From: Enoplolaimus lenunculus
Taxonomy: Eukaryota > Nematoda > Enoplea > Enoplida > Thoracostomopsidae
DNA length: 64,000 nucleotides
Direction of reading: 5' to 3'
Assembly (NCBI GenBank): GCA_030248215.1
Contig: JASANG010003130.1
Coordinates: 434,001-498,000, forward strand
Part shown: piece after piece, positions 48,666 to 61,200 of the stretch
How the letters are laid out: each line of letters starts with the position of its first letter
How positions within the stretch are numbered: position 1 is the stretch's first letter
Program-made: the position numbers and the translations under genes
The notes under the pieces: generated by a model
The model's input: the letters and a program-made list of their open reading frames with translations, nothing else
What the model was told of the DNA's origin: nothing
Databases searched by the model: none

Positions 48666-50810
48666 GTGGGTAGGGCCCTACAATTAACATGGGCCCGAAG
48701 ACCAATATCAGTTGGTTGCTTGTTTACACTTCATATCACAACAAGACTTTCAATTTTTATCTGTTATACCAAAACAAGGCAGGCAATTTGCAATGTTTAG
48801 TAGGATCGTTGCTCCCATTTAATGCCAAATCAACTGCATAAATTGCAGAACACTCCACAGACATCGCTGACAGGAGCATCAGGTAAAATCGCACTGCAGA
48901 ATCTATGCCACTGATTTTCTCTTTTATAGAAAAAGTAACAAATTTCGCTGCATAACGAATCGTTTAGACTACTCTATTAATGAGTTTTACCAGAGTGGGG
49001 ATGGCGATTAGAAACGTTTTCGTAAGGCATGCGTTATAACCTATCCGCCAAGATTACAAAAATTAGGCATAAAATGTCAGAAAAATGACTTAAAAATTAA
49101 AAAATTACATCAGCACATATTTTGCATAACTTGGCAACAGAAAAATAAAGCATACAGTTGACGACAGTCATTCTGCAATTTAAGGCAGAAAAACGTAGTA
49201 AGAAATGCTTTGGATACCAAAGCAACCTTTTCGGTAATGGAATTTCAAGCTTTGAGACTAAAAACCGTTTTACGACAATCAACAAAGGGTACACAGTGGT
49301 GAAAACGAACGGCTAAAGAATGTTGATTGTCGTCATTATTGATAAAATACAACTTCAGCTATTAAGAAATAGTTCAACTTTTCATGTTCGCTAATTTGAT
49401 TTGAAGAAATGCTGCCGTCATCGTTTCGGCCCCATTTTAGATTTATTTTTAATGTGTTTTTGGCTAAAATTTCTATCAGTGAAATTTTTTTGTATGTTTT
49501 AAAATTTGTCTTGTGGTAGGAACTACAATATCAACAAAATCGAACTTTTGAAAAATTCGTAAATATATGTGAAATGAACCCGGAAAAAGAGATTCCTATG
49601 TAAGTAGCAAAATTGCTTATAATGGGACCATTTTTGGACAAACGCACGCTACAGGATATTAGAAGCTCAACGATTTTATAGCGACTTTTCGCAATTCCTT
49701 GCTTTTAATTGCACAAAAAAGTCTCTTAAAACATGGCAAATTTGTTCTTGTATTTTAGCTGAAACAATTAGGAATATTTTTGATGTCTATGATTTTTAGC
49801 CTGTGTACCACCAGACGTAGCCAGAAATCGACATATTTTGCTACAGACCGAGAAAAATACAAAACGCAGGGTTTTTCGCATTTGACATTTTTTGCTAAGT
49901 TTAAAATAACACATTTCGCTTTTATGAAAACCTTTCAAACATCGAAAACTGGCTCATGATTAATACACACTCACTTAGTAGTGGACGTATTATTTCAAGT
50001 TTTCCTTCGGCTCTTGCAGAAAATCGACCTTCGCGTTTGGTAGAATTTTTGTCGGAAGTTCTACCAAATTTGATAAATGAAATTGTTCATACTTTTATAT
50101 AAGCTGCTGCAGACATTTTCAAAAAATATAGGCTTAAAAACATTTTTTGACAATACTTAATGGCAAACTATAAGCTGATAAAATTAGCAAACTCAAAATT
50201 TTATTACTTATTTGGCTTTATCTCCGGTAACGGTTTTTTCACCTCCTACAATACCCTGCTATAGAATACTGCGAAAGTTTGTGATTTTTGTGCTTTACAC
50301 TAATCACCAAATCCGCGCTAAGTCCGTTTCTCAATGACGCTATTCGCTCTGGTTAAGAATTACTGTCGTATTCTTCTTTTATTCTCTCAAACCGATACCA
50401 AACTAGTAAATACCGATAACAATAACAAATCAATGTTATTCTTATAGTAGCCTTTTGCCTGTTTCCTTGAAACCCGTTAAAACTCGACTAAATTCACACT
50501 GTAAATTCCAGTGAGTTGAATAATCAACGCAGAGAGAGAATCAGTTATTTCTGGTCATTACTAAGGTAATAAACAGTAAATGTTAACCCCCTCTGAGCGG
50601 ATTTAATTTCGAGCGCGTTGATTAATTAAGTCGAACAGTTCAATCAATTCAGAATTCTGAGTTATGAAAGACATAATTCAGAGCTTAGGCTTCTGAGTGG
50701 ATTCAACTCATTCCTAGTTAAAATCAACTCACTAGAATTTACAGGGTAGTTGGATCCAACCACAAGCTCACAAATCCCAAGTTCCCGTGAATTTCCAAAA
50801 CCGTGTAATC

Positions 50811-51164
50811 CAGGGTACAACTGGAGGTGAAAAACGCCAGAACCGGAGCTAGAGGTAAACGGAACCTGGCGGAGCGGATGTGATGCGAAATTAGGAAGTA
50901 AATATGATGGTTAATTAGTTAATTTTAGCCAATATCTGCAATATGTTGCTAAGTTGTTTGGTTTTACGCTAATTGCCTGCGCAATTTCGGAAATTCTTTC
51001 CTGAAAATTGTGACAAACGTAAAACGAAACGCGCTAAACAGATAAATTTTGCAAAATTATGCAAAATTTTGCTACCGAAATTGCCGGAACATCCAGCGAA
51101 ATTTTTACCGGAATTGGGGCCGGAGGCCAATTTTGCGCCGGAGCCGGGCCTCCGGTTGTACCTT
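50811..51164. mobile_element. 'ACAACCGGAGG' TIR element, longer copy
   Basis: Ends CAGGGTACAACTGGAGG and CCTCCGGTTGTACCTT; the interior contains GGAGCCGG and repeated AAATTTTGC motifs. Non-coding. Confidence 0.7.
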
Positions 51165-51792
51165 AGTGCAATTTTAACCCCGTTAGTACACAAATTCCCC
51201 GATTTTTACGAATTCCAGCCAACTAATCCAGTTGGAATGGCTAACCCCAAGTTTCCCAAAGTTCTCCCACTTTAAATAACCATAAACCTCCTGTAACTAG
51301 AGTTCCTGTGTACTACCCGCGCAATGCGCTACCCCAAGTCCTTTACATCTCAGCTTCCGTTCCATCGTATTCCTAATTACCAAAATAATTCCTAAATTCC
51401 AGTTACAAAACTCTAAGCAAACTCCAAAAGACTTATCGTAAATGTAACGTAAACTGTGAAAAATTATATAAAAACTCGCTGCAATTTGTAATAATCCAGG
51501 ACTGATTTGTTGACCTGGTTACCGTGTGGGCGTCTCGACCTAATTTGCATTTCATACCGAGCATGTGCTCTGTAGAAGCAATGCAAATTTCGGTGCAGAC
51601 TCTCAACAACAACATAATACCATCCAGCCACAACAACAACAACAACAACGATGCAGGCGCACATATCATGATGAAATTCCCTAGCTGTGTGATTGTGTGC
51701 AACAATAGCCGATGAGCATTTTTGGAAGAAAACACATAAATCGTGGTTGACAAGCAGCAAGCAGTAGCAAATATTTCGGGCTCGTATTCCTA

Positions 51793-52818
51793 TGCGGGGT
51801 TCACGTTAAAACTGGTTCGGCGTGGGACATGATTTGTCCCTATTAAAATATTGAGTAACATTTTGTCTAGTTAATAACCCTATATCACACTTCAAAATGC
51901 AGACTTGTCTGCTAATATCACGTGTAGAGATTATACTTTTGTATGTCAATGTCATATGACATCCCAGTTGTTGTCTGTTAACCTTATAATAGTTTTAAAG
52001 ATATCTACACATGTAGTACGTAGCTAGTTACCATGTTATGTCGAGTGTCATATGATACTGACAGACAATAAAGTTAGTATCATATGACATTAGCTGCTGA
52101 ACTATGGAGTGATGCCAGAGTATTTTTGGCCCGAAAATTTTGATATTGGTGGGAGAATTCAAGTTTCGGCGGGAAAGTTCACATTTTGGCTTGAAAATAA
52201 AATTTTGACGGAAAAATCCAAATTTTGGCGGGAAATTCATTTTAGTTGAAATTTCAAATTTTGGCGAGAAATTCAAATTTCGGAGGGAAATTCAAATTTT
52301 AGTGGAAAAGTCAAATTTTGGCGGAAATTCAAATTTTGGTACGGAAATTCAAATTTTAGCTGGCACAATTCAAATTTTGGCGGGAAACTCAAATTTCAAC
52401 GGGAAAATTCAAATTTTGGCGGCAAATTTAAATTTTGGCGGGAAACTCAAATTCCAACGGGAACATTCAAAATTTCGCGGGAAAATTTAAATTTTGGAGG
52501 TTAATTCAAAATTTAACGGGAAGTTCAACTTTTAATTCCCATTTTGAGTTGTTCAGAACGCTATATGATGCTTTCTGGTAGTCCAACAAAGAGCGAGTGA
52601 CAGCAATCATTGTACACAGTGTCAAACGTTGTTATAAAGCAGTCTGTTGAATGTCATATGATTGCACTAAATTTGGAATATCATATGCTTTCACTATAAT
52701 ATACTATATCATGTCACACTAGCACATGTGTGTTTAGTTGACACGGGAGCAGTGGTTGTACAACCAACATGGGACTGAGCTTGTCCCACGCTGTCCCAGT
52801 TTTAACGTGAAATCCGCA
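51793..52818. mobile_element. 'TGCGGGGTTC' TIR element with CATATG palindromes, copy 2
   Basis: Ends TGCGGGGTTCACGTTAAAAC and GTTTTAACGTGAAATCCGCA; 1026 bp. GTCATATGACAT/TATCATATGACA motifs recur near 51951, 52048, 52077, 52653 and 52676, and a minisatellite fills the middle. Confidence 0.85.
52110..52530. repeat. Minisatellite of about 17-18 bp within the TIR element
   Basis: Around twenty degenerate units of AAATTCAAATTTTGGCGGG, with unit length varying by a few bases. Confidence 0.85.
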
Positions 52819-53561
52819 CCAGGTCTCGGTATCATCCATATTGGTATTGTTTAAGTATGTTGCAATATCTTAGTCGATAAATGCCTCTAAACGTTCTCGT
52901 AAAGCAGTTGGCCTAATTTGCCCAACGTAGTCACGTACCTCGTTGTGACCAGACTCCACATCAGTAAAACAGTAGCTAATAGAAATTCTTCTTCCAACAT
53001 TGTTTAAAATGTGATTTTAAGCACAATTTTGTTAAGATTTCACACATTGCCTTCGCAACAGATCCTTAACTGTGACTGCTTCGGGCCACTTCCATAATAA
53101 AAGTAAATATACATTTCCCAAATTCCTTTTTGGCATCTTCACCAAATCAACCTCAACATGATCCCATGTTTTTGTTTACGGTAGTGGATACTTACAGTGG
53201 CATGTTTTTACTTTGTCCAAGCTATCCGATTTAACTCTTTGGCACATTTCACATGAGCGGATGTATTCCGTCACATCTTTTTGTAATCCGTCCCAAGAAT
53301 AAACTTGTTCATTCGTGTAAATTGTTTTATCACACCCTAATGGCCTATGCGGTTATGATAATCGTTTAGAATTCTTTGGTCTGAATGTTTTACGCACTGC
53401 TTGAGCGGAAAAAAGCACTCGAGAAAAAATATTTTTATTAACGATCAGCAATATATAACTTAACAAATAACAGTGTAATATTCCAAGCCTAAGCCTGAGA
53501 GTGAGAGTAAGAATAAGCCTAGCTAGACCTATGTTTTATATAACTAAATTTCAAACTATTG

Positions 53562-56500
53562 TCACTTAATAGCAACGTTTCTCAATGTAGGCGCAACTAT
53601 TGTGCCACCGTCTCTGTGAATTGTTAGCGCTTTATTTCTAAACACAGCAACACCATCAGCGTTAACTTTCATGTCAGGTGCAACAGATTCCCAAATTTTC
53701 TTCTTTGGATTTAACACCGGATCAGGTTCTCCTAAATATAAAACAAATATAGTACAGAAGATAAACAAAATGTAGTATCCAGACTAAATCCTGACAAATC
53801 AACATCTCAATTTTATCTGCTATTCTATCGTATGAATTAAATATTAAATTAATGTAAAATATCCGATAATAGTTTAATGTTAAACGAAGAATTATGAAGT
53901 TATTGCTGTAATAACAATAATAAATTACAATACTTAATTGACACCTAATGTATATCTGCCATTCTTTTGTATTAATTGAAATAAAATATAAGACAACTAT
54001 TTAGTACTTCAATTTCTAGACTAAAATTAAGTACCTACATCATCTTTAAGTTGTTTATAATTCTAACCAGTCGTATCGGCACTACATTTATTGAGCGAAG
54101 CTCGAACACACGCAAGCAATTAAGGTAATATGCAAATTAGTTGTTAGCTAACTATTCATTTGGCACTTTTGGAGGTTTCTGAGCAATTTCCTCAGATTCC
54201 TCGCACCCAAAAACCCTTCAGCCACCCTAATAATTTTTGGAATAATTTAAAAATCCTAATTTTGTCTTGTCAATTAAGCTAATATGCAAATTAGCTATTA
54301 GCTAACTATTCAATTATCGGTTTTGGATGTTTTTAAGCTATTTATTCAAATTCCTCTCACCTAAAAACCCTTTAGTGCTGAAATTATATTGCTTTTAACC
54401 TTAATAATTAGCTAAATATTGTAAAAAGTCCTAATTTATGCTTATAAACTATGCTAATATGCAAATTATCTATTAGCTAGCTGCTCAAGTATCGGTTTTG
54501 GAGGTTTGTAAACAGTCTACGCAGATTTCTCGCACCCAAAAACCCTATAATGCTAAAATTAGATTGCTTCTAACTGTAATAATTAGTGAAATATTGTGGA
54601 AAGTCCTAATTTAGGCTTAATTAATTATGCAAATTAGCCTGTAGCTAATAAACGGCTTAAAATTTTAAAACCCCAATGCGAGGTTAACACAACCCAGAAT
54701 AAGTGGCTTTCAAACAAATAAAAGTTTATTAAAATCGGTTCAGCCGTTCCTGAGATTCTTTTCGGACGGACAGACGGACGGACGGACATCCACCTTTTGA
54801 CCATCAAGTACAAAACATAAAACGCTTCGCGAAACTCCGAGCTTCGCTCAAAAAGTGACACCCATTAAAATCCCCAAAATAATAGGTAATTCGCTCAATT
54901 ATTGCTGTAGCAAAGTTCCAGTGTTTTACAATGATAGTCATGACTTAAAAACGCATCACTATTGCATACGTTTGTACCAAACATAATAATAAATTATTGT
55001 TAAACTGTTTTCAAAGTATCCAAAACCCTAACCTTCATAACCTGGAACACAAACACGATCTCCAGGTACGCAACCAGCTGGAGGCGTAAGGATTTCAACC
55101 TTTTCAGGAGTCGATGCACACATTACCATAGCTTGCGATTCAACGCCTCGCATTTTAGCCGGTTTTAAATTGCACAACAGCATCACTGTTCGATTCTGCA
55201 TCTAAAACAATTCAGAACTGAACCCAGGAAAAGACATATTATTTATCATTTTTCGAAAATTCAATGCGAAACCAGAGGCTATTTTGTCACAGAATCTTTC
55301 ATAACAAAAAGATTTAGTATGATATGCATACTTTGACATTAAGAAAACTGATCGGAACCAAATTTGTTTTAACAGAGACGTAGTATTCCTTATGAAAATG
55401 TTTTACTTTTGCTGATTTAGTTTGCACAAATGTTAAGCCACTAAAATGCCGACAGAATTTCCATCCAAACTTGCACAACTGCTAATTTAAGACCAATTAT
55501 ACTAAACATAAAAACTTTATTTTCATTTCAATAAATTTTAATGCCTAAACTAGCAAAAAATAACCCTCTGAACACAAAACTACAGCCGCTAAATTGATTA
55601 AGCTACATTTCTTACCTCAGCTTCAGGAATATGATTTACAAGTCCAGACACTACTGTCCTAGGTGTTTCTTCTCCAACGTCTACTTCTTCAATGTACAAG
55701 CTGTCTGCGTCTGGATGTCTCCATGCTTTCTTGATGCGACCGATTCTTAAATCAAGCCTTCGTATATCGACAGGGTTACTTGACTCCTCATTAGACGCTG
55801 AAGCTGCTTTCGTTTTCACGGATTTGGCTTGCTTAGCATCTGAAACAACGATTCAGTAAGACTTGACACAATACCAGAACGTATCATCCCGGTTCTTAGC
55901 AAACGGCGTAAGTGAGAGCCACCAAATTTTTAGAAAACGCTGTGTAAAGTTTAAAAGACTTTTACAAAGCTTTGTTCTCGAACGTCTGATACATGTTTTT
56001 ATATTTTAAACATGTGTAAAACACAACTACAATGTTTTTTGTGATGAATATGTTAAGTACACTACGTCAGATACGTACAAAAACTTGTTTAAAATTACCA
56101 TCCAAAATAACCGTGATATGAGTACAGAAAAATTAATGTTATTCAAACTCACCTGATTTTGTTTTAGTTTTGGTATGAACTTCTTCGTCAATTTTGTCTA
56201 CGATTCTAGTTTCGCTCGACTTTTCAGAAGTGTCACCCTTATTTTCACTGATGCCGGTGGCAGACGGAAATTTTCGGCTGAATTCCGGAACAGAAATTTG
56301 TTGAACTTCAAAAAAGCAAGCAACCATTTAGTAAAATAACTAATAATTGATGTTATTACTTACGGATATAATGAAACAGAAAAAAGTTTGCGCAATCGGC
56401 AAAATGGTCGCTTAAAACATAATTAGAATTTAACAAATGCTGGCTAAAACAATAACGCCAGAATATTATTGATTACTAGAATATTGAATTTCCGATGACT

Positions 56501-57721
56501 ACATGTATTATCGTTTTTCTATGCTCACCCCCGCGTGCGGTTTCCATTTTAACCAATTTCGCTTTCGCTGTTGCTATTTCTTTCCGCAACTTTTCATTGT
56601 CGTTTATCAATCGTTGCTCCTCTTCGAGCGCTGCAATTATTTAGACAGTTTTAAGACCAACGTAGTACGCATACTCAAACACCGTTGTTTTGTTCAATGT
56701 AAATTGACACATTGTGTTCAGCAAATTGGGCAAATCGTCATTTGCGATTAAAAGGCCATGTTGATTTTGCGGCTTAGTTCAAATGAAGAGACTCGGGCGG
56801 ACGAACATTTCTACAATAATCTACATACAGAAAATGTAAAAGTGTTCTTAAACACTAAAAGACAAATCTAAATACGCTAAATATTTAACGCAGAACATAC
56901 CGATATCTAGCAAAAATGAATCAATACGTTAACCATTGCTGCCATTATACTCAATATAACTTTCAAAAAAATAAAATATAGATATTCGACAAACTAAATA
57001 ATACAATTTAATTTGGTATGTCATACCACTAACCTTGGCGTTCGCACAAATGTTCCACACGTGTTTCTAGTGTTGAAACCAGCGTTTCTAAATGACACAA
57101 ACTTGAATCAAGTACACTAGTTGCATTGCTATCTTGAATTCGCGTGAGAAGTTGAACAATTTCTGATAATTCGGCATCGACAAAACGTTCACTTTCGGCT
57201 CGGTTCCTGATTGAAGTTGACTATAACAATAAAAGCAAAAACACTAATTTACTGGTCCAACTCTTAAATAATCAGGAAACGGCGGTATGCGGAGCGGATA
57301 AGCATGACTTGTTATTAAATGATCTCAATTTTTATACTCTGGTTATGCAAATTTTTACAACGACTTTGACTAGTAAGCATTAAACAACAATTATCGCGTA
57401 GTTCAACCTCATGTTTGAGGAATGACACAACTTTAGATAGGATATCTCGCTCTACAATAGATCTTCACGACCATTGCTTTACCTGAGTCAAAACCAAACC
57501 ACCAATAAACTTTTTTAGATACAAACGAGCCGTTTTCCAGCAAAAATATGTTAACTACAAGAACAAAAACAAGCTAAATAGCTCAATCACATAATAGTTA
57601 TATGTACATTTGAAATAGGCACAGTTGTTACACTGTTAACGTTCTGCTTGTCTATCTTTTTCATCGCATTATGTTCTGTACTGCCAGGACTAGCTTTGAT
57701 TTCATTGTTACTGACGGTCAT
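53562..57721 (-). CDS. AIMP1: AIMP1 (p43/EMAP II precursor), multi-synthetase complex cofactor, 7 exons
   Basis: Exons 57608-57721, 57034-57220, 56529-56630, 56153-56305, 55616-55839, 55033-55201 and 53562-53731 join with consistent phases to 372 residues (human about 312). Residues 39-135 are heptad-like coiled coil (for example [19 protein letters not shown]), matching the AIMP1 N-terminal part that contacts other synthetase-complex subunits. A charged linker (136-207) leads to the EMAP II/Trbp111-type OB fold that binds tRNA (208-372), seen in [57 protein letters not shown] and [14 protein letters not shown]. The fold has no catalytic residues; its job is to deliver and hold tRNA on the complex. 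The ATG lies 8 nt after an acceptor (TTTTCTAG), consistent with a trans-spliced or internal cistron start. It follows MARS1 on the same strand. A TYR-synthetase C-terminal domain was considered, but the coiled coil and linker are AIMP1-like. Confidence 0.95.
53732..55032 (-). other. AIMP1 last intron with inserted TIR element
   Basis: The 1301-bp intron (donor GTTAGG, acceptor TATTTAG, phase 1) is the longest of the gene. It is swollen by the TTTATTGAGCGAAGCTCG element at 54085-54855. Confidence 0.8.
54085..54855. mobile_element. 'TTTATTGAGCGAAGCTCG' TIR element, copy 2 (inverted), in AIMP1 intron
   Basis: CATTTATTGAGCGAAGCTCG at the left and CCGAGCTTCGCTCA at the right; the CGGACGGACAGACGG array is now near the right end, so it is inverted relative to copy 1. 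Interior repeats match. Confidence 0.82.
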
Positions 57722-57731
57722 TGGGTTTCCT
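57722..57731 (-). promoter_or_regulatory. Acceptor immediately upstream of the AIMP1 start codon
   Basis: On the minus strand a pyrimidine-rich run ends in TTTTCTAG, then 8 nt (GAAACCCA), then the AIMP1 ATG. This is either a spliced-leader addition site for a downstream operon gene or the acceptor of a 5' UTR intron. Confidence 0.6.
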
Positions 57732-58286
57732 AGAAAACAAATAAAAGAAATGCCAGATTCACTTTCGCTTCTTTGTCTAATAATCCAGCTAAGCTAATTT
57801 GTTATTGAAATCTGCTTCGCAAAATGTCAACTCAGCTACTGTCACGCCCGTTGATAAATAGTAAGCTGATACAAACCAACTATAAAGTTTACAAAAAACA
57901 ATTTCAAAACTTTTGTAATATACGATTAAGTTTTCTTAAACTTATGCAACTTCCAAAATATCATCCGTACGCGCACCGAGTGACTTTTGATTGGTTAGTA
58001 TGATGGTCACTGAAGCATTTTGGCTTTAATCTGCAGCACAATGATGCTTTTTGGCTTCAGCGTGCTGTCTACTGAATCCAAAAACGTCAGCGTCTCAAAA
58101 GTCAGCTAGCGTACGCATGATTATAAAACTACCGATACAAAGAAAGTTAAGACGCCATTTAACAACATTTCATTGTAGTATGAATACACTAGGCAGTCAC
58201 AGTTTGAATTACGAGAAAAAATAAAACTCAGAGGTAAAAATTTCACGTCAGCTTTAACCATATTTCACATGAACCGAAACCCAAAA
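57732..58286 (-). other. MARS1-AIMP1 intercistronic region
   Basis: About 555 bp between the MARS1 stop and the AIMP1 acceptor. I see no exon, no recognised TIR element and no clear AATAAA for MARS1 on the coding strand. Confidence 0.6.
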
Positions 58287-61200
58287 TCATAAAACACCTT
58301 TGTCTGAAGTCTTCTTTTTGTGCTTTCCAGACGACGCCTTGGCTATAGGCGTCCCTGTTGCTTGGGCCAATTTTGTTTTTAGAGCTAACAATTTAGCAAC
58401 TTCGACGTCTATTGTCGCTTTATCTGCCTTTGCTGCCTTCAGGTCTCTAACTTTGTTGCCCTGCAAAATAAATGCTGTGTAGGATTTACACATTTCAAAT
58501 ACTTGAGTAAAAAATTTCCGCGATATATCAACGATTAGTGCAACGCGAGGCTCCTTTATACGTTTGAAACTTGACTTTGAAGACACTATGTGGCAAAAGA
58601 TTACATCTGTATTAGCACCCGAATTTTGTTCTTAGGCACGCGTGTTATGAATAAATATGGCCCATGTTAATTACAGGGTCTGCCCACTGAGAAACTTTCA
58701 GACTGGAATGCCTAAGCCTAGGTTATGTTTAACCTTATGCTTTGGCGTTAGGCTTGGTTTAGGCGCAGGTCTTTTGACTTAGCGGGCAGGCCCTCATAAC
58801 TAACATACGCCAAAAATCGTTACCTGCTGAGCAAGTTCTTCCTCAATTTTCTTGATATCACCGGCCGATATCTAAAAATTGCACCAACACATCTTATGCT
58901 TAACGTATCTGAACGGTCATCTTGTTTTAAAACAGTCGTTTTAGTCCGCGTTTAAGATTTTAACTGAGTCAAGCGGACAAATTTAACGGTTTGAAGCATG
59001 ATATAGTTATTAATTTAATCAACCAAAACTGAATGAAGACCATTAAGATGCTATTTAGGATTCCCAAAAATCCACTGAAGGGTTAAAAAATTTGCATTCT
59101 GAAAAATACCGACGTTCAGCAGTGCAGAAACTACTGAAAAAGACCCAATCACAACTTGTGCTAACACTCTTTAAACAAATCGGTCATATTACTTGAAATA
59201 CTTTTAGCATTTGATCGCAATCCTCATAACAAAAATTAAGTGAAACGCATTGACCTCAACATTTCCATCAGTCCCAGCGAATTTAGCTTTCAACTTCTCC
59301 ACCCGATCGGCTTCAAGTTTTTGAAACAAAGGGCTCGGCTGGAATTAAATTAACAAGTTATGTGCATATAGTTGCTGTTGCATTGCAACTTACAGATACT
59401 TATCCAGGTGCATCAGAAACCTTTTGTACAATGGTACTTTCAAACATTAGACATTTTACCATCTTTTTGTAAAGTATCAGCGGAAGACGAAGAGTAATGT
59501 CCACGTGGCATCTGAGCTAAGTTTTTGCTCGGGCCCATTACAAATTGTTGAGCTACAGAAAACACTTTGACCTCTATTTTCTGATTTTGAGAACGCGCCA
59601 CTGGCTATGACCTCGTTAGCATATATTACTACTTCGCTTCTGACAGTTGGCATGCGTTTAATAAACATTTCCGCCAACACCCAAACGATATACAAATTTC
59701 ATTTTAACCGTTCAGTACTCGGTGCAGTCAAAATTATTCTGCTAATTTCCATCGTTGTCATACAAAACACACAGACAAAAATTCATACTTGCACAAGGTT
59801 TACTTACCTCTCCAATAATATGACCCGGTTTCAAGTACTGGATTATGCTAGTTTGACGCAATGTGTTAACAAATTTCGGTGCATTTAGCTGCCGTTGAAT
59901 TGTAACACTTGTCTCAGGCATATACGGTCGTAGCAGTACAGATAGAAAACAAGAAATGTTCACTCCGAGGCCAATCACGGACGCGGCAATCCGCCTAAAA
60001 ACAACATATCAAGTCAGCCGTGACAGAGCAGCGTTAGTACTTTGTACTCTGAAATGTGCGTAGCACCTATCAATACTGTATTGACCCGAATAAGAGGGGG
60101 GGGGGCTGATATTTATTTGGCCTCTCCAGAGTGTACCCCCGTTGTTATTCGGTTACGGACTGTTATTTATTTTTAACCCACGCTCCGCCGCCCTTCGTTA
60201 CTGATATATATCCGTTACTGCAAGTATCCGTTGAAATAAACGTTTATTTGTCTTGTGCCAATAGCTTGACCGATAATACAAGGGTACTTAGGAATGTACT
60301 TTCAAAATTTAAGTACGCTTTAAAGTTTCGAACTCAAATTATTTGCTCCTGGAGTCATTTATGCGCAACAATTAGGGTTAATTGACATTTATGGACTATA
60401 ATTAGGGTTTAGGGACTATATCCGCTTACGGACTCTTATTAGGGATACGGAGTCTTATTGATTCGGACCCAAAATGGGGACCCCCTCTTATTAGGATCAA
60501 TACAGTAGGTGGTTATAGAACAGTGTTGGTTCTAAACCGCTCAAAAAGCCAATACTATAACAAATCTTATTAAGTACGCATTACTGAACTTTATTTCATG
60601 TCTGAAAATTCGGATCCCCGACTATGGCAGGTCAATTTATGAGGATGCAATACTAACTGGTAATAGGTAGAAAGCATTGTTAACAATACGGCTGTCTACA
60701 ACATTTTCCTACAAAAAACTTTCACTTTTTTGCATCATCCGTCAGAAACGTTACTAAATTTTATTTTAAGTGTTGACTAACTGCTTATTCATTGGCCGTA
60801 AGCAGTCATATAGTCAAATCGATAATGTATTCAACTTTAGCTTACGTTTTTAAGATCGCGGTATACAAAACACAATGAGCAGCACCACACAGGACGCAAT
60901 CTGCAGCCATACTACCGTAAACAAATGTTTATTTTTATCTGGATCCAAAATTACATTTCAAGTTATACACTACAACATCAGCTGTCAGAATAAAGTTTGT
61001 ACAATTTCCCAGATGCATAATTATTCCCATTTTACAAATATTCTTGTAAGTGAAAATTAGCTGCTATGATATCATTTCAACTATTTATACTACACAGGAA
61101 TTCTGAACAAAAAAGGAAAGGCAGAAGAAAATAAAACTCACTTTGCTCCAGCATCTCCTTTGACCTTAACCCACGGCTCATTAGATTGAATGTATTGATT

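Larger units (their letters stand above)
46039..50810. other. Gene-poor stretch
   Basis: Contains an exon-like open stretch at 46092-46286, AT-rich palindromes at 48006-48043, a TTAGGC-family half copy (about 48475-48545) next to a GACTC element (48553-48665), and a low-repeat AT-rich block at 49000-50500 in which I see no exon. Confidence 0.5.

Noticed and set aside
51433-51760. 106- and 98-codon overlapping minus-strand frames with Leu/Val runs
   Set aside because: Caused by a short CAA/GTT trinucleotide run; two frames are open at once and no motif is present.
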